64,000 bases of DNA from Mrakia gelida (GCA_024345305.1 BRON01000002.1:1736001-1800000); one strand, 5' to 3'; positions 49,476 through 62,280 are shown, counted from the first letter of the stretch. Numbers and translations: made by a program. The notes: a model not told the origin generated them from the letters alone.

Positions 49476-52452
49476 CTAGCAGCAGCAGAAGAACCTCTTG
49501 GCTCCTGTTGTCTGTTCGTGTCCTCCGTCGTCCTGGTATCCTCCGTTCATCGGTGTCGCCTGAGTCGTGGCCTGAGGTTGGGTCGAGAGTCCTCGCGAGG
49601 GTTCGGGTTGGTTGTCGTAGTACGGCGAGGAGGAGGGGACGTTGTCTGTGGGTCGGAAGAGAAAGGGGCGAAAGGAGACGTTAGTCCACGAGCTGGAATG
49701 TGTGCGGAAGAAGCGAGCGAAGGAGCAAGGGAGGAACGAAGAACGTACCGGTCGCGTAGGGGTGAGCTTGCGAACTGCCACGTCGAGATTGAGGAAGGGG
49801 GCTTGCGAGTCAGCGAGTGCCACAATCCCAAGACAGGTGAGTACAGGATAGATGCAGAAGTCGAAGAGAGAAGGAGAGAGAAGACTCACGAAGCAGCAGA
49901 GACTCCAACGATGGCCTGGGTCGATCCGTTGGGAGGTTGAGCCTGAGCCGACTTTCGAACGGCAGCGATTCGGTTGTTGACGGACTCGTTCCGGACGAGA
50001 GCTGCTGCTGTAGAGGTGGAGGAAGGAGAAGGAGAGGTTAGCGAAGGTCCCGATGAGTCTGAGGAAGAGACGAAGAACGAGACGAACGTGATGGCGGCGC
50101 GACACCCGATCCTCCTCCAGCAGCAGCCTGAGCTGCACGCACTCGATCCCTCTCTGCTCGCTCCCGCTCTCGGTCGGTACGACTTCGGTGTTGTCGACCA
50201 TCGTTTCCAGCGTTCGAAGCTTGAGCCAGAAGGTTTGAAGCCGACTGTGAAGAGAGAAGTCGAGCAGTCGAAGTCAGCTTCGAGCTCACCTTCACGTCCC
50301 TCCCTCGCGGGCCAACTCGAACTCCCAACGTCTAAGAAGAGATCGCAAACTCACCGAGCTAGCCTCCCATCCCTTTCCACCGTTCAACAACATCCAGTCG
50401 TAGATTCCATCCTCCACCTCTCCGGTGCTCTTGAGAGCCTTCGTGAACAGCTCGCGGAGGAAGTCGTAATCTGGCGTCTCCTCGAATCCAAGCTTCCGAA
50501 CGTAGTTGAGGTAGATGGCGAACTCCTCTGCGAACGAGTAAAAAGGAATGACGAGGAACAAGGTTAGCGGGGATGGGATGACGACGCGAGAGATCGTGAC
50601 TGATCTCGAGAGGGGAGGGGAGGAGGCGAGGTCAAAGCAAAACGAGGAGCGAGGAGCGAGAACGAACCAGGGTAACCCTCCACGAGATCTTTTATCGGCG
50701 TCGACTGCTTCTTCTCTCCAATCTTCTCGTACTTCTGCTTGTTGGTAGCAGCCTTGAGTCCTTGCCATGGCAGACCGCTGTTCGAGGAGAGATCGAAAAA
50801 CGAAGAGGAGAGGAGCTCGTTCAGCCACGCGTTTCAAACAAGGAGGTACGAGCCAAAGGTGACTCGAAATCTAGTCAGGAGTTGTTGTACTCACACAGAT
50901 CCTCTCAGGAAGTAGAAGAAGACGTGTCCGAGAGCCTCAAGATCGTCTCTCCGAGACTGCTCTCGACCCAGATGGGTGTTGATCGACATGTACCGAGCCG
51001 TTCCACTGAGACTCTTTCGCTCACGATACGGGATGTGCTCTGTAGCGATCCGAAACCCAAAGAGGAAATAGATCAGCTTCCGATCTCCCATCAGGCTGTA
51101 GAGGAAGCAGAGAGATGAGAGGACTCACGCTTCGTCTTGGGATCTCTGTACTGCTTGGCCATTCCGAAATCGACGACGTGAACGGTGTTGGCTCCCTTCG
51201 TTCCGGGTCGACCGATAAGGAAGTTGTCGGGCTTGATATCTCGGTAGATGAGGTTCTTCTCGTGGATGGTTTGGACTCGGGTGAGCTGAGAGGGAAGGGA
51301 GAAGATCGGAAAAGAGCGAGATGGGAGGTCAGCTCTCGTTCCCCTCCTTTCCTTCCTCACTCCCTCTCCTCTCTTCCTTCGAGGACTATCCCTTCGAGAC
51401 CCAGCTTCTCGACACCAGTACGGGAAAAGAGATGCGGTAGTAACTCACCATCTGCTTAGCGGTCATGACCACGGTCTTGATGCTGAATTTTCGACCACAC
51501 ATGTCGAAGAGGTCTTCTAACGAAGGACCGAGGAGATCGATAACGAGGATGTTGTGCAGGCCCTCGTTTCCGAAGTAGTAGACTTGAGGGATACCGGCTG
51601 ATGAGGAGAAGAGAGAGGACGCGAAGAGAGGTCAGCACCATCGAGGACAGAGAAGCACGAGCTAAGGAAGGGAGGGAAGGAGGGGAAGGAGGAAGGGACG
51701 AACGACATCCGCTCAGGATCTTGTAGCTGCGGTACTCGTCCCTCAGCTGCGGTGCGTCTGACTTTCGAGGTTCCTGGTAGAGTGGAGGAAGAGGAAAGGT
51801 AGGTGTGAGTAGAAAGTATGGGAGAAGGGAGGTGGCAGAAGGGGAGGGAGGACGAACGAATTTGATGGCGACAGTCTGAGAGTTGAGGAGGTTGGTTCCT
51901 TTGAGATGAGACCAGGACGAAGGTCAGCTTGAGCGATCCCTCGACGGTATAAGGGATGGTAGGAAGGTGTGAAGGTAGAGCACGAGCTGAGAAGGCTGAA
52001 AGCTCGCTTTTTGGGCGATGGGAGGGCGAGGAGGGAGGGAGGTCGTGTTTGTTGACCATCTAGCGACTCGGTCTCCTCCTCGACCTCTCTTGTTCACCCT
52101 TAGGCCCATCCCCTACGTTCCCGTCCTGTACGAGAGTCATCCTCGACGAAAGAACAGGACCTAGGAAAGGCTTCGTAGCCCCTTCTCAGGGGGGTGAGCT
52201 TCCCCTCTTTCACCTTTTCCCACTGCGGCCCTTACCCTCTCCTCCTTGGTTCGGACGTGCGAGAAGAGGGAGGGCGAAGGGAGGAGAAGAAGGGATCGAC
52301 TTGAGAAAGGACTGACCTTCAAAGATGACTCCGAAAGAACCTTCCCCAATCTTTTTACCCACTCGGTAGTGAGTTCCTACGACGTTGCTCGAGTTTGAGA
52401 CGGAACCTCCGTGGGAGGAGGAGTGGGAGGAGGAGACGTGGTGGGCGGACAT
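49476..52452 (-). CDS. Casein kinase I, palmitoylated plasma-membrane (YCK) type
   Basis: Ser/Thr kinase of the CK1 family. The start [17 protein letters not shown] precedes the kinase domain: [20 protein letters not shown] (glycine loop), [17 protein letters not shown] (ATP Lys), [38 protein letters not shown] (catalytic loop), [15 protein letters not shown], and [20 protein letters not shown], the CK1 signature without an APE motif. [20 protein letters not shown] and [12 protein letters not shown] follow. The C-terminal third is Ser/Gln-rich, with a basic helix and [15 protein letters not shown]. It ends KRFFCCC at TAG 49478-49476. The terminal cysteines match the palmitoylated end of Yck1/Yck2-type kinases, so plasma-membrane targeting is expected. 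Yeast homologues act in nutrient signalling and endocytosis. Confidence 0.93.
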
Positions 52453-52978
52453 GCTCGACGCGAGAGGGGAGAACGCTTAGAACGAGGGGGAGGAGGAAGG
52501 GGGAGGGAGGAACGAGGAAGGGTGCTGGTCGAAAGGAGAGTGGGTAGTCCGACTGGTTCGATTAAGCGCGAGCGAAGGAAGTAGGATGGGGACAAGGGGT
52601 GGCTCGAAGCGAGGGAGGGGACGAGTTGGAAGGGAAGGAGGGCGAGGAGGGGGGCTTGCTTGGGATGGGAGACCTCGAGAGCGAAGGGAAGCGACGAGGG
52701 GAGGGAGGGAAGAACGACCTTTTCGAAGGCGTAGTGTCTGGGCGAGATCGAGGAGGAGGAAGAGGAGGGAGAGAGGAGAACTCTAAGAGAAGAGAGGGGA
52801 GGGGAGGGTCGATGATGGAGGAGAGAAGGAGAGGAAGGAGGAAGGAGCGTGAGCGAACTCGTTTCGATTTCAAGAAGAGGCCTCGACCTCCTCCTCTCCT
52901 CTCCCAAACCCTCACTCCTTCAACCTTCAAACACCTTCCCACCTCCTCTAACTCTCTCCCACCCCTTTCATCTACATA
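52453..52978. promoter_or_regulatory. Shared divergent promoter, CK1 / TIM10
   Basis: This 526-bp stretch lies between divergent start codons. It is purine-rich from about 52480 to 52860 and switches to pyrimidine-rich for the last 100 bp before TIM10. No named site seen. Confidence 0.4.
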
Positions 52979-53768
52979 ATGGTAAGCTCCCCGAATTTGT
53001 TCCGAACCGATCCGATCTTTTTCCATCGAGCAAGAGCTCACGCAAACTCGCCTCCCTCCCTTCCTCCTTCTCACCTTCAGTCTTTCTTCGGCCGAGGAGC
53101 TGGTGGTTAGTCCATCTTTCTTCTTATCCTACCCTCTCCCTGAGCTGACCAGGCTCTCTTCTTCCTTCTTCAGCTCAATCTGGATCGATCAACCCCCAGC
53201 AGATCGAGATGGCGGAGGCAGAGCTCTCCATGATCTCCGACATCTTCGACAGGTTCGCCCCTCCTTCCTCCTTCCCTCGAGCTCAACCTCCCTCGACCCT
53301 AACCGACTCGCTCTTTGGGTTGGTGTGTACTAGGCTCGTGCGGTCGTGTCACACCAAGTGCATCTCTACCGTGTACGCTGAGGCAGACCTCAACAAGGGA
53401 GAGGGAGTTTGCGTCGACCGGTAAGTTGAGCTCGACTCGTTTCTCTTTCTCATCCCTCCCTGCTCTTCCACCTCCCTCTTCCTCGCTCCCAACCCACACC
53501 TCTTCCCTCTCCTCTTCACTCTACAGGTGTGTAGCCAAGTTTTTCGCCGTCAACGCTGCCGTACGTCTTTCTCCGTTCCTCGTCTCTCTCGCCCTCTTGC
53601 TTCTTTTCGCGAAGCTCACCTCCGTCATCGCCCTCTCCTCCCCTCCCTCTCATTCCTCCCCTCCTCTTCCTCCCCTATCACTCGGCTTCATGTCATCATC
53701 AGGTCGGAGAGCGTATGCAGGCCATGGGAGGAGCCGCTCAGACTCAGGGCTCGTTCGGTGGACAGTAG
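52979..53768 (+). CDS. TIM10: Mitochondrial intermembrane-space chaperone Tim10
   Basis: A small Tim that escorts carrier and beta-barrel precursors across the intermembrane space in the Tim9-Tim10 hexamer. Exons give M, SFFGRGAG, AQSGSINPQQIEMAEAELSM with ISDIFDR, LVRSCHTKCISTVYAEADLN with KGEGVCVDR, CVAKFFAVNAA, and VGERMQAMGGAAQTQGSFGG Q at TAG 53766. The twin CX3C motifs (CHTKC and CVDRC) form two disulfides via the Mia40 pathway. Spacing and the LVRSC, CVAKFF and GERMQ context match Tim10 rather than Tim9, Tim8 or Tim13. The initiator ATG (52979-52981) is directly followed by the donor GTAAGC, so the first exon encodes only methionine. The protein is about 97 aa, the usual size. Confidence 0.93.
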
Positions 53769-56216
53769 ACTTCGGTTCGTTCGTTCGTTTCGTCCCTTCC
53801 CCTCCCTCCTTCCCTTCGAACTCGAGCTGACCACTCTTCGTTCGTCCACATCTAGGCCCGACACCCAAATAAAAAAGAAACCTCTCGTCTTTGTACTCTA
53901 CCTCTGTGGATCTGTATGATTAGGTCCTAGCTCAGCCCGACGAGAGGAGTGGGTCGAGAGAACTTCGACGTCGTCGAATCGGTCTAGCTCTCCCCCCCTG
54001 CTCTGGGGTCAGAGTGGAAGACAGGTCACGGACGTGTTCGCTGGAGTTTCCTCCGCGCTGATTCGTACGTACTACTCGACACTCGGCGGCCTAGAGAGAA
54101 CGCGAGGGAAGAACGGGCGTCCTCGCGACGAGAATCACAAGCCAACGTCTCTCTCGTCTCTCACTCAAGTCGATGGAGGTGAAGATTAGCCGGAAAGATA
54201 GATAGGTCCCTTCTGTTAGATGCAGTGTACGCTGTTGGTTTGGGAATTGAGCACGTCCAAATCAAGAGGTAGGATTGGGACGAAAGCGAGGGAGTTCATC
54301 TCCCGACTCGAACGAACCGCTCGAGTCCTACTCGAGTCCTACCCAATCTACCCCTCGAGACGAGTTCACCGAGGTCGCACTGCCTTGGAGCATACCTTGG
54401 ATCTAGTTTGACGTCTCTCAAAGATGAGAGGATCCCCTCAGTGTCGAATCGAGGCGCGTATCGTGCACGCGTCGAGGACATGTACCACAACGCGAAACAC
54501 TCTCAGCGCTCCTGGTTTCTGTTCAGTTTAAAGAGCTTGGTCAAGGTTGGAAGAGAAGGAACGTGGTCATCACCATCTCTGAAGGCATCTGATAGAGCAG
54601 AGCAGCGATATCTGGAACGAGAAGAGTGCGCGGTAGGCGAGGCGTCGTTTCTTTGCCTCGCAGAAAACGCCTCAAGGTCGACCGAAGGTCTCAAAGAGTG
54701 AAACCAGATCAACATCAAAGTCGCCCAGAATAGTTCACCCAGCCATGTTGGTTCTTCGAGACGCTCTCGAAGCTAGAAGAGACAAGGTCTTTCCTCAAGT
54801 TGATCCCGACGTCGCGACGAGATCTTTGCGACAAACCTGCAACGAGACTCCAGAACAAACTCAGAGAAGACTTCGCACGTGAACTCCTGCGACCCTAAGA
54901 GGAGGCTTGAAGCGAGGTATCTCACCCTGGCTGCCGAGCAAGGAGAACGAGACGAAGACTGTTCTGATTCCGCGATCGGTTCGTCTGTCGCGTTTTTACT
55001 CGCTGTTGGCGCGACTTTCAGCACTTTTCGCGCCCCGAGATAACTCTCACCTATGAGATGTCAGCTGTCGAGAAGTTCAGTCAAGTCTGCGAAGGCGCCT
55101 CTGCGGTTAAAGATTCATCGAGCGAGCGAGGGCGGAGTTGTCGCGCGACGAGGTCGATCTCTGCGTCTGCACCTCTTTCTGCGTTTGCCTGCTCTGTGAC
55201 AGAATCACTTCTGAGCTGGGCACGTATACGAGCCGCTGGACATCCTTCTACAGCCTTCTCTCGTGAGCGTTTACGAGAAAAATCCGAGGAGAGCGAAGGA
55301 TCCGAACGAATTCCGTCGCCCACGCGAGCGGACGAAATGCGGAATCGATGTCTCGCTCAGAGTCGGGTTGGGGGAGAATTTTCGAGAGGAGCTGCTAGCA
55401 CGAGCCTCTAGAACAAACTGCGAGATGATGGCTGTTGTAGAATCTGTTGCCTAGGGGAAAACGGAAGGTCTGTTTGGTATAGAAGGCTAGGAGAGAACTG
55501 TTATTTGAGCTCCAAGCTGTTTTTCAGAGAGCGAAAGAGGAGCCGCCTCGCTCCTTCGCCTCCAACTGCTTCCATCTCCCCTTCTCAGAACCACACATCT
55601 ACAGAAGAACATCCCCCCGCCCAGAGAGAACCCCTCCCTGAGTGCTCTCCCCCCTCCCCAAGCTAGCGCGTTCTCAGCAGCTCTTCCCTCCCTGTCCTCC
55701 TCCTCCTCTCTCCCCCTCTCCCATCGAAGCTCCCCTCGTCGTTCTTTCGCTCGCCCCTCCGTCGCCCCAGGTCGCTCCCCTCAAGGATCACCCTTCTCCC
55801 CTCCCACTTGTTTTCCGTGGCCAGACTTCGTCTCCCCTTTGTCGCCCCGCTTCGCTCATCAAACCGTACTAGAGGAAGTTTCCGAGCATCGCCTTTTTCC
55901 CAACTCGCTCCCTTTCCCTCCCCTCCCCTCACTCCGCCCAAAGGAAAAACGTCCCCCGACTTCCAACGGCTTCCAAACCACAACCATCTCCATAACAAGC
56001 TCGTAGAGCTAGCCTCCATCTCGTTCGTGGATATCATCAATCGTGAGTCTCTCGTTTCGAGCTAGTTTAGACAGGGAGCAAGGGGGAGCAGGGAGGGAGG
56101 AGCCAGAGCTCGCATTCGTCCGCTAGATCCCCGCTGCCTTGCCCGACCCAAGGTAGACCTTCACAGGTCTACAGTCTACTACCAGAGCAGCGAGGGTGTC
56201 GAGAAGAGCTCGAGGA
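53769..56216. other. Gene-poor region, about 2.4 kb
   Basis: The largest stretch without a supported gene. From 53900 to about 55500 base composition is more even than elsewhere, without the pyrimidine tracts or repeated intron signals of neighbouring genes, and frames are short on both strands (under about 120 codons). From about 55550 to 55960 the plus strand becomes strongly pyrimidine-rich, like other promoters and leaders here. A GTGAGT donor at 56043 may belong to a leader intron of the next gene. I see no tRNA A/B boxes, transposon ends or long repeats. Confidence 0.45.
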
Positions 56217-59200
56217 TGATGTTTTCAATGTGGTCGAACTCGTTGGAGTGTTTGGAAAGCGAGGGAATCTGGTTGCTGGCTCGAGAGTTTCAGAAGAGAG
56301 AGCTGACCTTCTCATAACCCTGGCTGCCTCTTCACCTCCTCACAGATCACGCTCCAATATCACCCTTCAACTCTCAGCTGCCACTACAAGACCGTCTTCA
56401 CCTTCTCTGTAAGTTCTCCTCTCTTTCGACGGCCCTCTTGTAGGGGAATCAGTCGGAAGCTCTGAGACCTCGAGCTCGCTTTCTCTCCTTCTCGCGAGCT
56501 GAACGATTCGTTCTGCTTCCATCCCTCCCTGTTCCCCCCTTTCTTCCAATCTCCAGGACCTTCCTTTCCGCTCTCCCGTCTACAACCCTTTTGGACCTCG
56601 TCAAATCCTCCACCCTGGATTCCTCAAACTTCCCTCATGCTTCCTCCTCCCAACTCACGGGAGGTGGAGGTGCCAGCTTCGATCCCAACGAGCAGCAGAC
56701 GAGCATCTCCCAGCAGCAACAGCAACACCAGCAGCAGGAGCTCCACTCGTTCGTCAACGATAGCCTGAACCAACCCGACTTCATCTCCTCCTCCTCAACC
56801 CATCAGATCCCTCTCCTCTCCCCGAATCAACCTCCTTTCTTCGCGAACGAAGGAGGAGACGGGTTTGGAGGATCGCTTGGACCTCCCTTCCAGTACCAGC
56901 CGTCGTCGAGCTTCTTTGGAGAGGAGCTTTCTTCCATGGGGATGAGCCCTCCATCACCGCCAACGACAGGAAGGTGAGTTTCAAACCTGTTCATTTGTCG
57001 TGGTTCGAAGAGAGGAGCTCGAACAGGAGGAACGAGAGCTGATCTCGTCGTCCTCTCCTCCCGACATTTCTTTATAGCCTCGGTCACTCCGGCGATCCTT
57101 CGACGAACGGAGAGTTTTTCTCATCAACTTCAGCCCTCCCTCTCTCCAACCAACACCTCGCCAACCTCGCCGCCGCAGATCCCAACCCGTCAGCTCGTCC
57201 AGTGATGGGAAGTCGGTCAAGATCCAACTCGCGAGCTGGCGACTCCTCCTCCTCCTCACGGAAAGCGTCCCTCTCCCTCTCCCTCAACACCGCCAACGGA
57301 GAAACCTTCACCTCGAATGGACTCCCTCTCTCTCCTTCCACCACCAAATCCATCTCCGCCATGTCCTCCCTCCCCGCCTCTCCCAACTCGCTCTCGGCTG
57401 CCTTCCCAACCAACCTCGCGTCGGCTGTCCTCGCTCAATCTCCTTCACACCAGCAGGGAGGAGACTGGGGTCAAGCGCTCTCGCAGGCGGCGACGCCGAG
57501 CTACTTCGGTCATCAGTCAATGGATCAGGGATTCTACGACGCTACGAACCATCAACAACAGCCGTCGGACCCTCAAGGATCGCTTCAGTACCAATCCCAA
57601 CCTCCCAGCCCTCTCCTCCATCGAGCTCAGTCGTCCAACTCCCTCGGCCAAGGCGGAACGATGAATCCCAACCACGCTTCTTCCTCCAACTCATCCTCTC
57701 AGCAACAAACCCCCTCTCCAACGAGTCAAGGTCGACCGAGATCGACGACCGTCGGATCAGGAATCTACCAACCTTCACCAGTCGGCTACGACGGATCCGT
57801 CTCCTCTGGAACCAACAACAACCTCTCTCCCGTCGCTCCCCAGACCCAACCCTTCGTTTTCGGTCAGAACCTCGCCGCTGGATTCGGATCGAGTCAAGGA
57901 ATCGTCCTTCCGTCCTCACACGACGCGATGCCTCAGTTCGACTCCTCGGCCTCCTCCTACGAGCTGAACGCCAGCAGCTTCTCGGAACCCAGGAACTTGA
58001 CTAACTACGGAATGGACTCGGTCGAGATGGGAAGGAGTCGGTCGGAGGATAGCGAGATGGAAGGGATGTTGACGAGTGGACACCTCACCGCGTCTGGGTT
58101 CTCGTCAGGCGAGATGAGCAGGCAAGCTGGATCTTCGTCGGGTCAGGGAACGGGAGGAGTGATTACACCTGATCTCTCGTCGAGAGTGAAGGCTATGTCG
58201 TTAGAGTCGAGGCTGAGAGACATCGAAGGGTGAGTCTCCTTTTCTTCTTGCGCGAGTTCGTCGCTCGTTCACTGACTTTCGCTTCACTCTCGTTCTTCCT
58301 CTGTTCAGAATCATCAACGCGTCCGCGAAGGTCACCGAGCAGGCAGCAGCGATCCGAACAGCCCTCATCGACGGTCGAGGCAGCGAACTTCCTCACGGCG
58401 ATCTCAAGGAGATCGGAAACACGCTCAAGGCGATCGCGTCGCTCGACGGGCAGGTCCCTCAACAACTCACTCTCCTTCAACCAGGGATCGTCCCCATCCA
58501 ACTCGTCGAACCTCATGTCAACCATGGACATGGAATCGTTCTCGAACAGGCAGCAGGAGGAGGAGGATTCTCAGCCTCGTTGTCGAACCACGTCTCCCCT
58601 CCGTCGGGCTCCACCCTCACCGTCGACGTCGGCAAGTCTCTCAACTCGAAACGACCAGCACCTCTCTCGTCCCCGGTACCCGTCCACGAGGCTCCTCATT
58701 CGACCAAGCATCTTCGACGATCGGACGAGATGGAGGAATCGGAACCCAGCACCATCGAAATCCAACCTCCTCCTCTCCTTCACGCGCACTCCTTCCCCAG
58801 CGTTCAACATCAAGTCGTACCCAGCCAATTGCTCGCTCCTCAGTCACTCGTCCCTCCTCCCATGCAGACTCGCTCGGCTTCGTCACTCGGACTGGCTCAA
58901 TCGGTTTCGCCTCCCAACGGGGCTTCGTCGAGCTTGCAGGCCGTTCCTCCTCCTCAGCAGCAGCACGCTCCCATCGTGCCTTCCCCTCTTGCCTTCTCGA
59001 CCTCTCGACCTCCCTCCCCGAACCACTTCGAGCACCAGCAACAGTTCCTCACGAACCTCGACGTCCCTCCCACTCAGCAACAGCAACAGCAGCCACAACC
59101 TCCGATGTACACCGCTGGGTGGGGAAGCTCGTACCCTCCTCCCTCGCTCCCTCAAGGCTACGAGCAACAGGAACCGATGGAGCAGGGATCGTCGTCGTCG

Positions 59201-61472
59201 GCTCTCGAAACCTTCCCTCTCGACACGATGCAGTACGCCAGTGTCGCAGGTCCTCCTCCTCCTCCTCCTCCTCCCGTTCACCCTGGTCCTCCCTCCCGAC
59301 GAGCTTCCAACGCCGACGGTCGACCTGTCGTTCGACTTCGAGGATTGACGATGACTTCGGACTCGGAACCTCCCATCCTTCGAAACGATCCTTCGCCTCC
59401 CAACGGGCAACCGCAGACCTCGGAATCATCGCCGGAGGAGGTCGACGAACTCTCGGAAGAGTCGGACTCGGAGCCTGCCGTCAAGCGAAGGACGTCGACG
59501 AGGAGACGAAGGAGCAGTGCTCAGGTCGTCGAAGTCGAGGAGGAGGACGTCAAGCCTACTGCTACGGTCTTGAGTGATGATCTCAGAAGACAGCTCGACC
59601 AGATCTTCGAGACGTTCTTGAGCACGATTTGTTCGGATCGTGAGTCGAGTTTCGCGTCCCTTCGTCTGCTGAGGCTCGAGCTGACCAGCTTCTTCTTGCT
59701 TGCTCTTTTCAGTCAACATCACCGATCGAAAGGGAGAGCAGATCCATCAGACCTTGATGCCGAAGAAGATGCAGCGTCTCGACGAGTCGTGGGACTTCAG
59801 ACCCTTCAAGTTCCGAATCCAAGCGTTCACGAACGCGTTCACCGAGCGAGTGAGTCTGGCTTTCCTGCCTCGTCCTTCTCTCTTAGTTCGTCGGGACTGA
59901 TCGTTTCTCCTCTTTTCTTTCAGCTCGTCACTGCCGGACTCTCGGACGACATCATGCCCACCAAGAAGATCAAGGTGAGTCGACTCGTCTCGAGTCGATT
60001 CCGTTCGCATTCCGAACTGACCCTCGTCGTTTCTCCCTTCCTGCAGTACTACCTCTGGACCCAACCCTACATCTCTCGCTTCAACGACGACGGAAAGAAG
60101 GCCAAGTCCAAGGGAAATCACATCTGGAACGTCGAAGCGAAGAAGGACGGAGAGGGAGGCTGGCACTTCAAGCGATTGTGGGTTTCTCGTCTCGCTCCTC
60201 TCGCCTTGCTCGCGATCCGTTTCTGACCTCGTCGCTCACTCTCTTCCTCAGCGAACGAAGGATCACTGGAACGTTCTCTCAAGCTGCCTACATCGGAGTT
60301 CCTTGGCAGGTTCGTATTCTGTCTCTCCTCTGCTGTTGCCTTCGAATCGAACCTGATCGCTCCGTCTTTCGATCTTCGCAGTGGTCTCCTCGAGTCTGGG
60401 ATCCTCACACAACTGCTTCGACCATCAAGGCTACCTTCTCGTCTCCTCCTGGGTCCCTTCCTGCCTGGCTCGTCTGGAAGGACAACGTTCTTGGTGGGAC
60501 TGCTCCCGTCAACGCGATGAGCGTTGAGATCGAGACCGTCGCCAGCGTTCGTCTCCTCCTTCTCCATCTGCGTCTTCTCTTCGAGTCCAAGCTGATCATC
60601 CCCCTCTTTTTCATCAGTACACGGAGGAGCTTCAACCTCGTCAACTCCGACAAATCAACGACCTCACCGTCACGTCGTTCGCTCAAGAGCAAGCAGGAAT
60701 GGCCGCCTCGCGACAGTTCATCCCTCCTCCTCCTCAAGCTCCTCCAGGAACATTCTTCCGAGGAGCTTCTCCTCCTCACCAGCAGCAGTTCGTCGTCGAC
60801 CCTCATCAGCACCCTGGTTTCGCTGCTCCTCCCGCTGGCTACCCCGTCGCTCCTCAACACATGCATCACATCCCTTCTCCTCCCGCTGCCGCTCCCGTCG
60901 TCGCCTACCAGAGCGGAGAACTCCACGCCGCTCAAGCTGCTGTCGTCCAAGCAGTCGAGGAGAGTGGTTTCGGTCGATCTTACCAGCAAGGGCATCCTCA
61001 ACTCGTCTCGGAATCCTCCGCCATCTCCCAAAAAGGTACGTTCGTCGCCCAATTACCCCTCGCGTCGACGGAGAGCTGACCTCTTCTCCCTTCGACTTCA
61101 ACAGTGCTCTCAGTCGCACACATGGAGAGGCAGCAACAGTTCATCAAGGCTGGATTCGTCTCGAACGAGTTCTCGAACGCTACCATCGAGAATGCCGCCG
61201 TTCGAGCTCAACACGCCGTCATCGTTCGTTCATCTCGTCTTCCATCTCTCTTCGTCGTCTCGAACCGAGAGCTGACCTCTCCCTCCTCGTCCCTTCTTCA
61301 GAGATCTGCCGAAGTCCTCGGACCAGCCGCCACCTCTTCTGAGATCATCCGACTCGCGTCCGTCGACCCTGCCATGCTCCCTCCTCAACCCGTCCCTCCT
61401 CCCAACACCTACCCCTCCGCGAGCTATCACCCGGATCAAGGCGGACTCCCCAACGCCTTTGCTCCTCGTTGA
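56217..61472 (+). CDS. Large Gln/Pro/Ser-rich putative transcription regulator (possibly Medusa-like)
   Basis: Roughly 1500 aa, mostly disordered. The first half is Ser/Gln/Asn/Pro-rich with several CAG/CAA glutamine runs and short basic patches; TSTRRRRSS with acidic flanks (DELSEESDSEP, VEVEEEDVK) sits before the conserved core. The core, about 59580-60660, reads LRRQLDQIFETFLSTICSDL, MPKKMQRLDESWDFRPFKFR, IQAFTNAFTERLVTAGLSDD, YYLWTQPYISRFNDDGKK, SKGNHIWNVEAKK, RITGTFSQAAYIGVPWQWSP, then SLPAWLVWKDNVLGGTAP, which resembles an Ig-like He_PIG strand pattern. A Pro/Gln-rich tail ends NAFAPR at TGA 61470. The FRPFKFRIQAFTNAF block recalls the fungal Medusa (MedA/Acr1/Ren1) family, but this is unverified. 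The start is uncertain: ATG 56217 works if GTGGTC at 56231 is a donor joining to 56346 in frame. Confidence 0.65.
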
Positions 61473-62280
61473 TCTGTCTCCTCTCCGCTCCCTCGTCTCG
61501 TCTCATTTTGCTTCGTTCTCGATTTGCTTTACACACTCTCGTTCGCGAAATCTCCTCCCTTTCTGCCTCTCTCTCGTTCGCTACTGTAACCTCTCTCTCC
61601 TTGCCTTGCTGTAACCCTGCCTTCGTATGCCCCCTCCCCTCGTCGTTGCTTTTCCCCTTCTTCGTCAGCATTCCTACCTACCTTTTCCTTCTTCTGCAGC
61701 TTGCTTCCTCTTCTCTTCTTGTGTTTTCATTCCTTTCTTACCCGCGCGTTCCCCTCTCTCGTCGATTCCCCCCTTCCCTCGCTCGCTCTTACACCCCCTC
61801 CCTTTCAATCCTGTTGCCCGCTAGTCGGACTCTTTGCTTTGCTTTGCGTTTTCCCTCTTAGCTACCTAAAACGTTGTGTGTCTCCTTTGCTCTTTCCTAG
61901 TGGAAGAGGGAAGCGAAGTTCTTATCTCGTTGAAGACTCTCAAACGATTTTGATCACGAAACCTCTTCTTGTCCCTTGCTTTTCATTCACTCGAAAGCCA
62001 GGAGTTCAAGCACGTGTCCGAGAAGGGTTCGTCGAGAGAGAGGTAGGGAGAGAAAGCGAAGATGGAGATACGTGAGAGCTAGAAAGAAACGAAATGTCCG
62101 TGGAAGTTGGGAAGAAGAGCGTGGAGGTAAACGAAGCGAAGCGAGGTGTGAGGTAGGATACATAGATGTGAGGGTTGATGGCAAGGGCGTGTACAAGCAA
62201 AAGCGAGAGATGACGATGAAGAGAAGATGGGGAGAGAGAAATCGATAGAGGGAAAGATGAGGGGGGGGGAGAGGAAACGA
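61473..62280. other. Convergent 3' ends, pyrimidine-rich
   Basis: About 800 bp between converging stop codons. From 61473 to about 61870 the plus strand is rich in CTC/TTC runs, and from 62020 onward it is purine-rich, consistent with one 3' UTR on each strand. No gene is supported. Confidence 0.4.

Noticed and set aside
53769..56216. tRNA, snRNA or transposon in the gene-poor stretch
   Set aside because: No A/B-box pair, terminal inverted repeats, target-site duplications or transposase-like frame could be found by eye.
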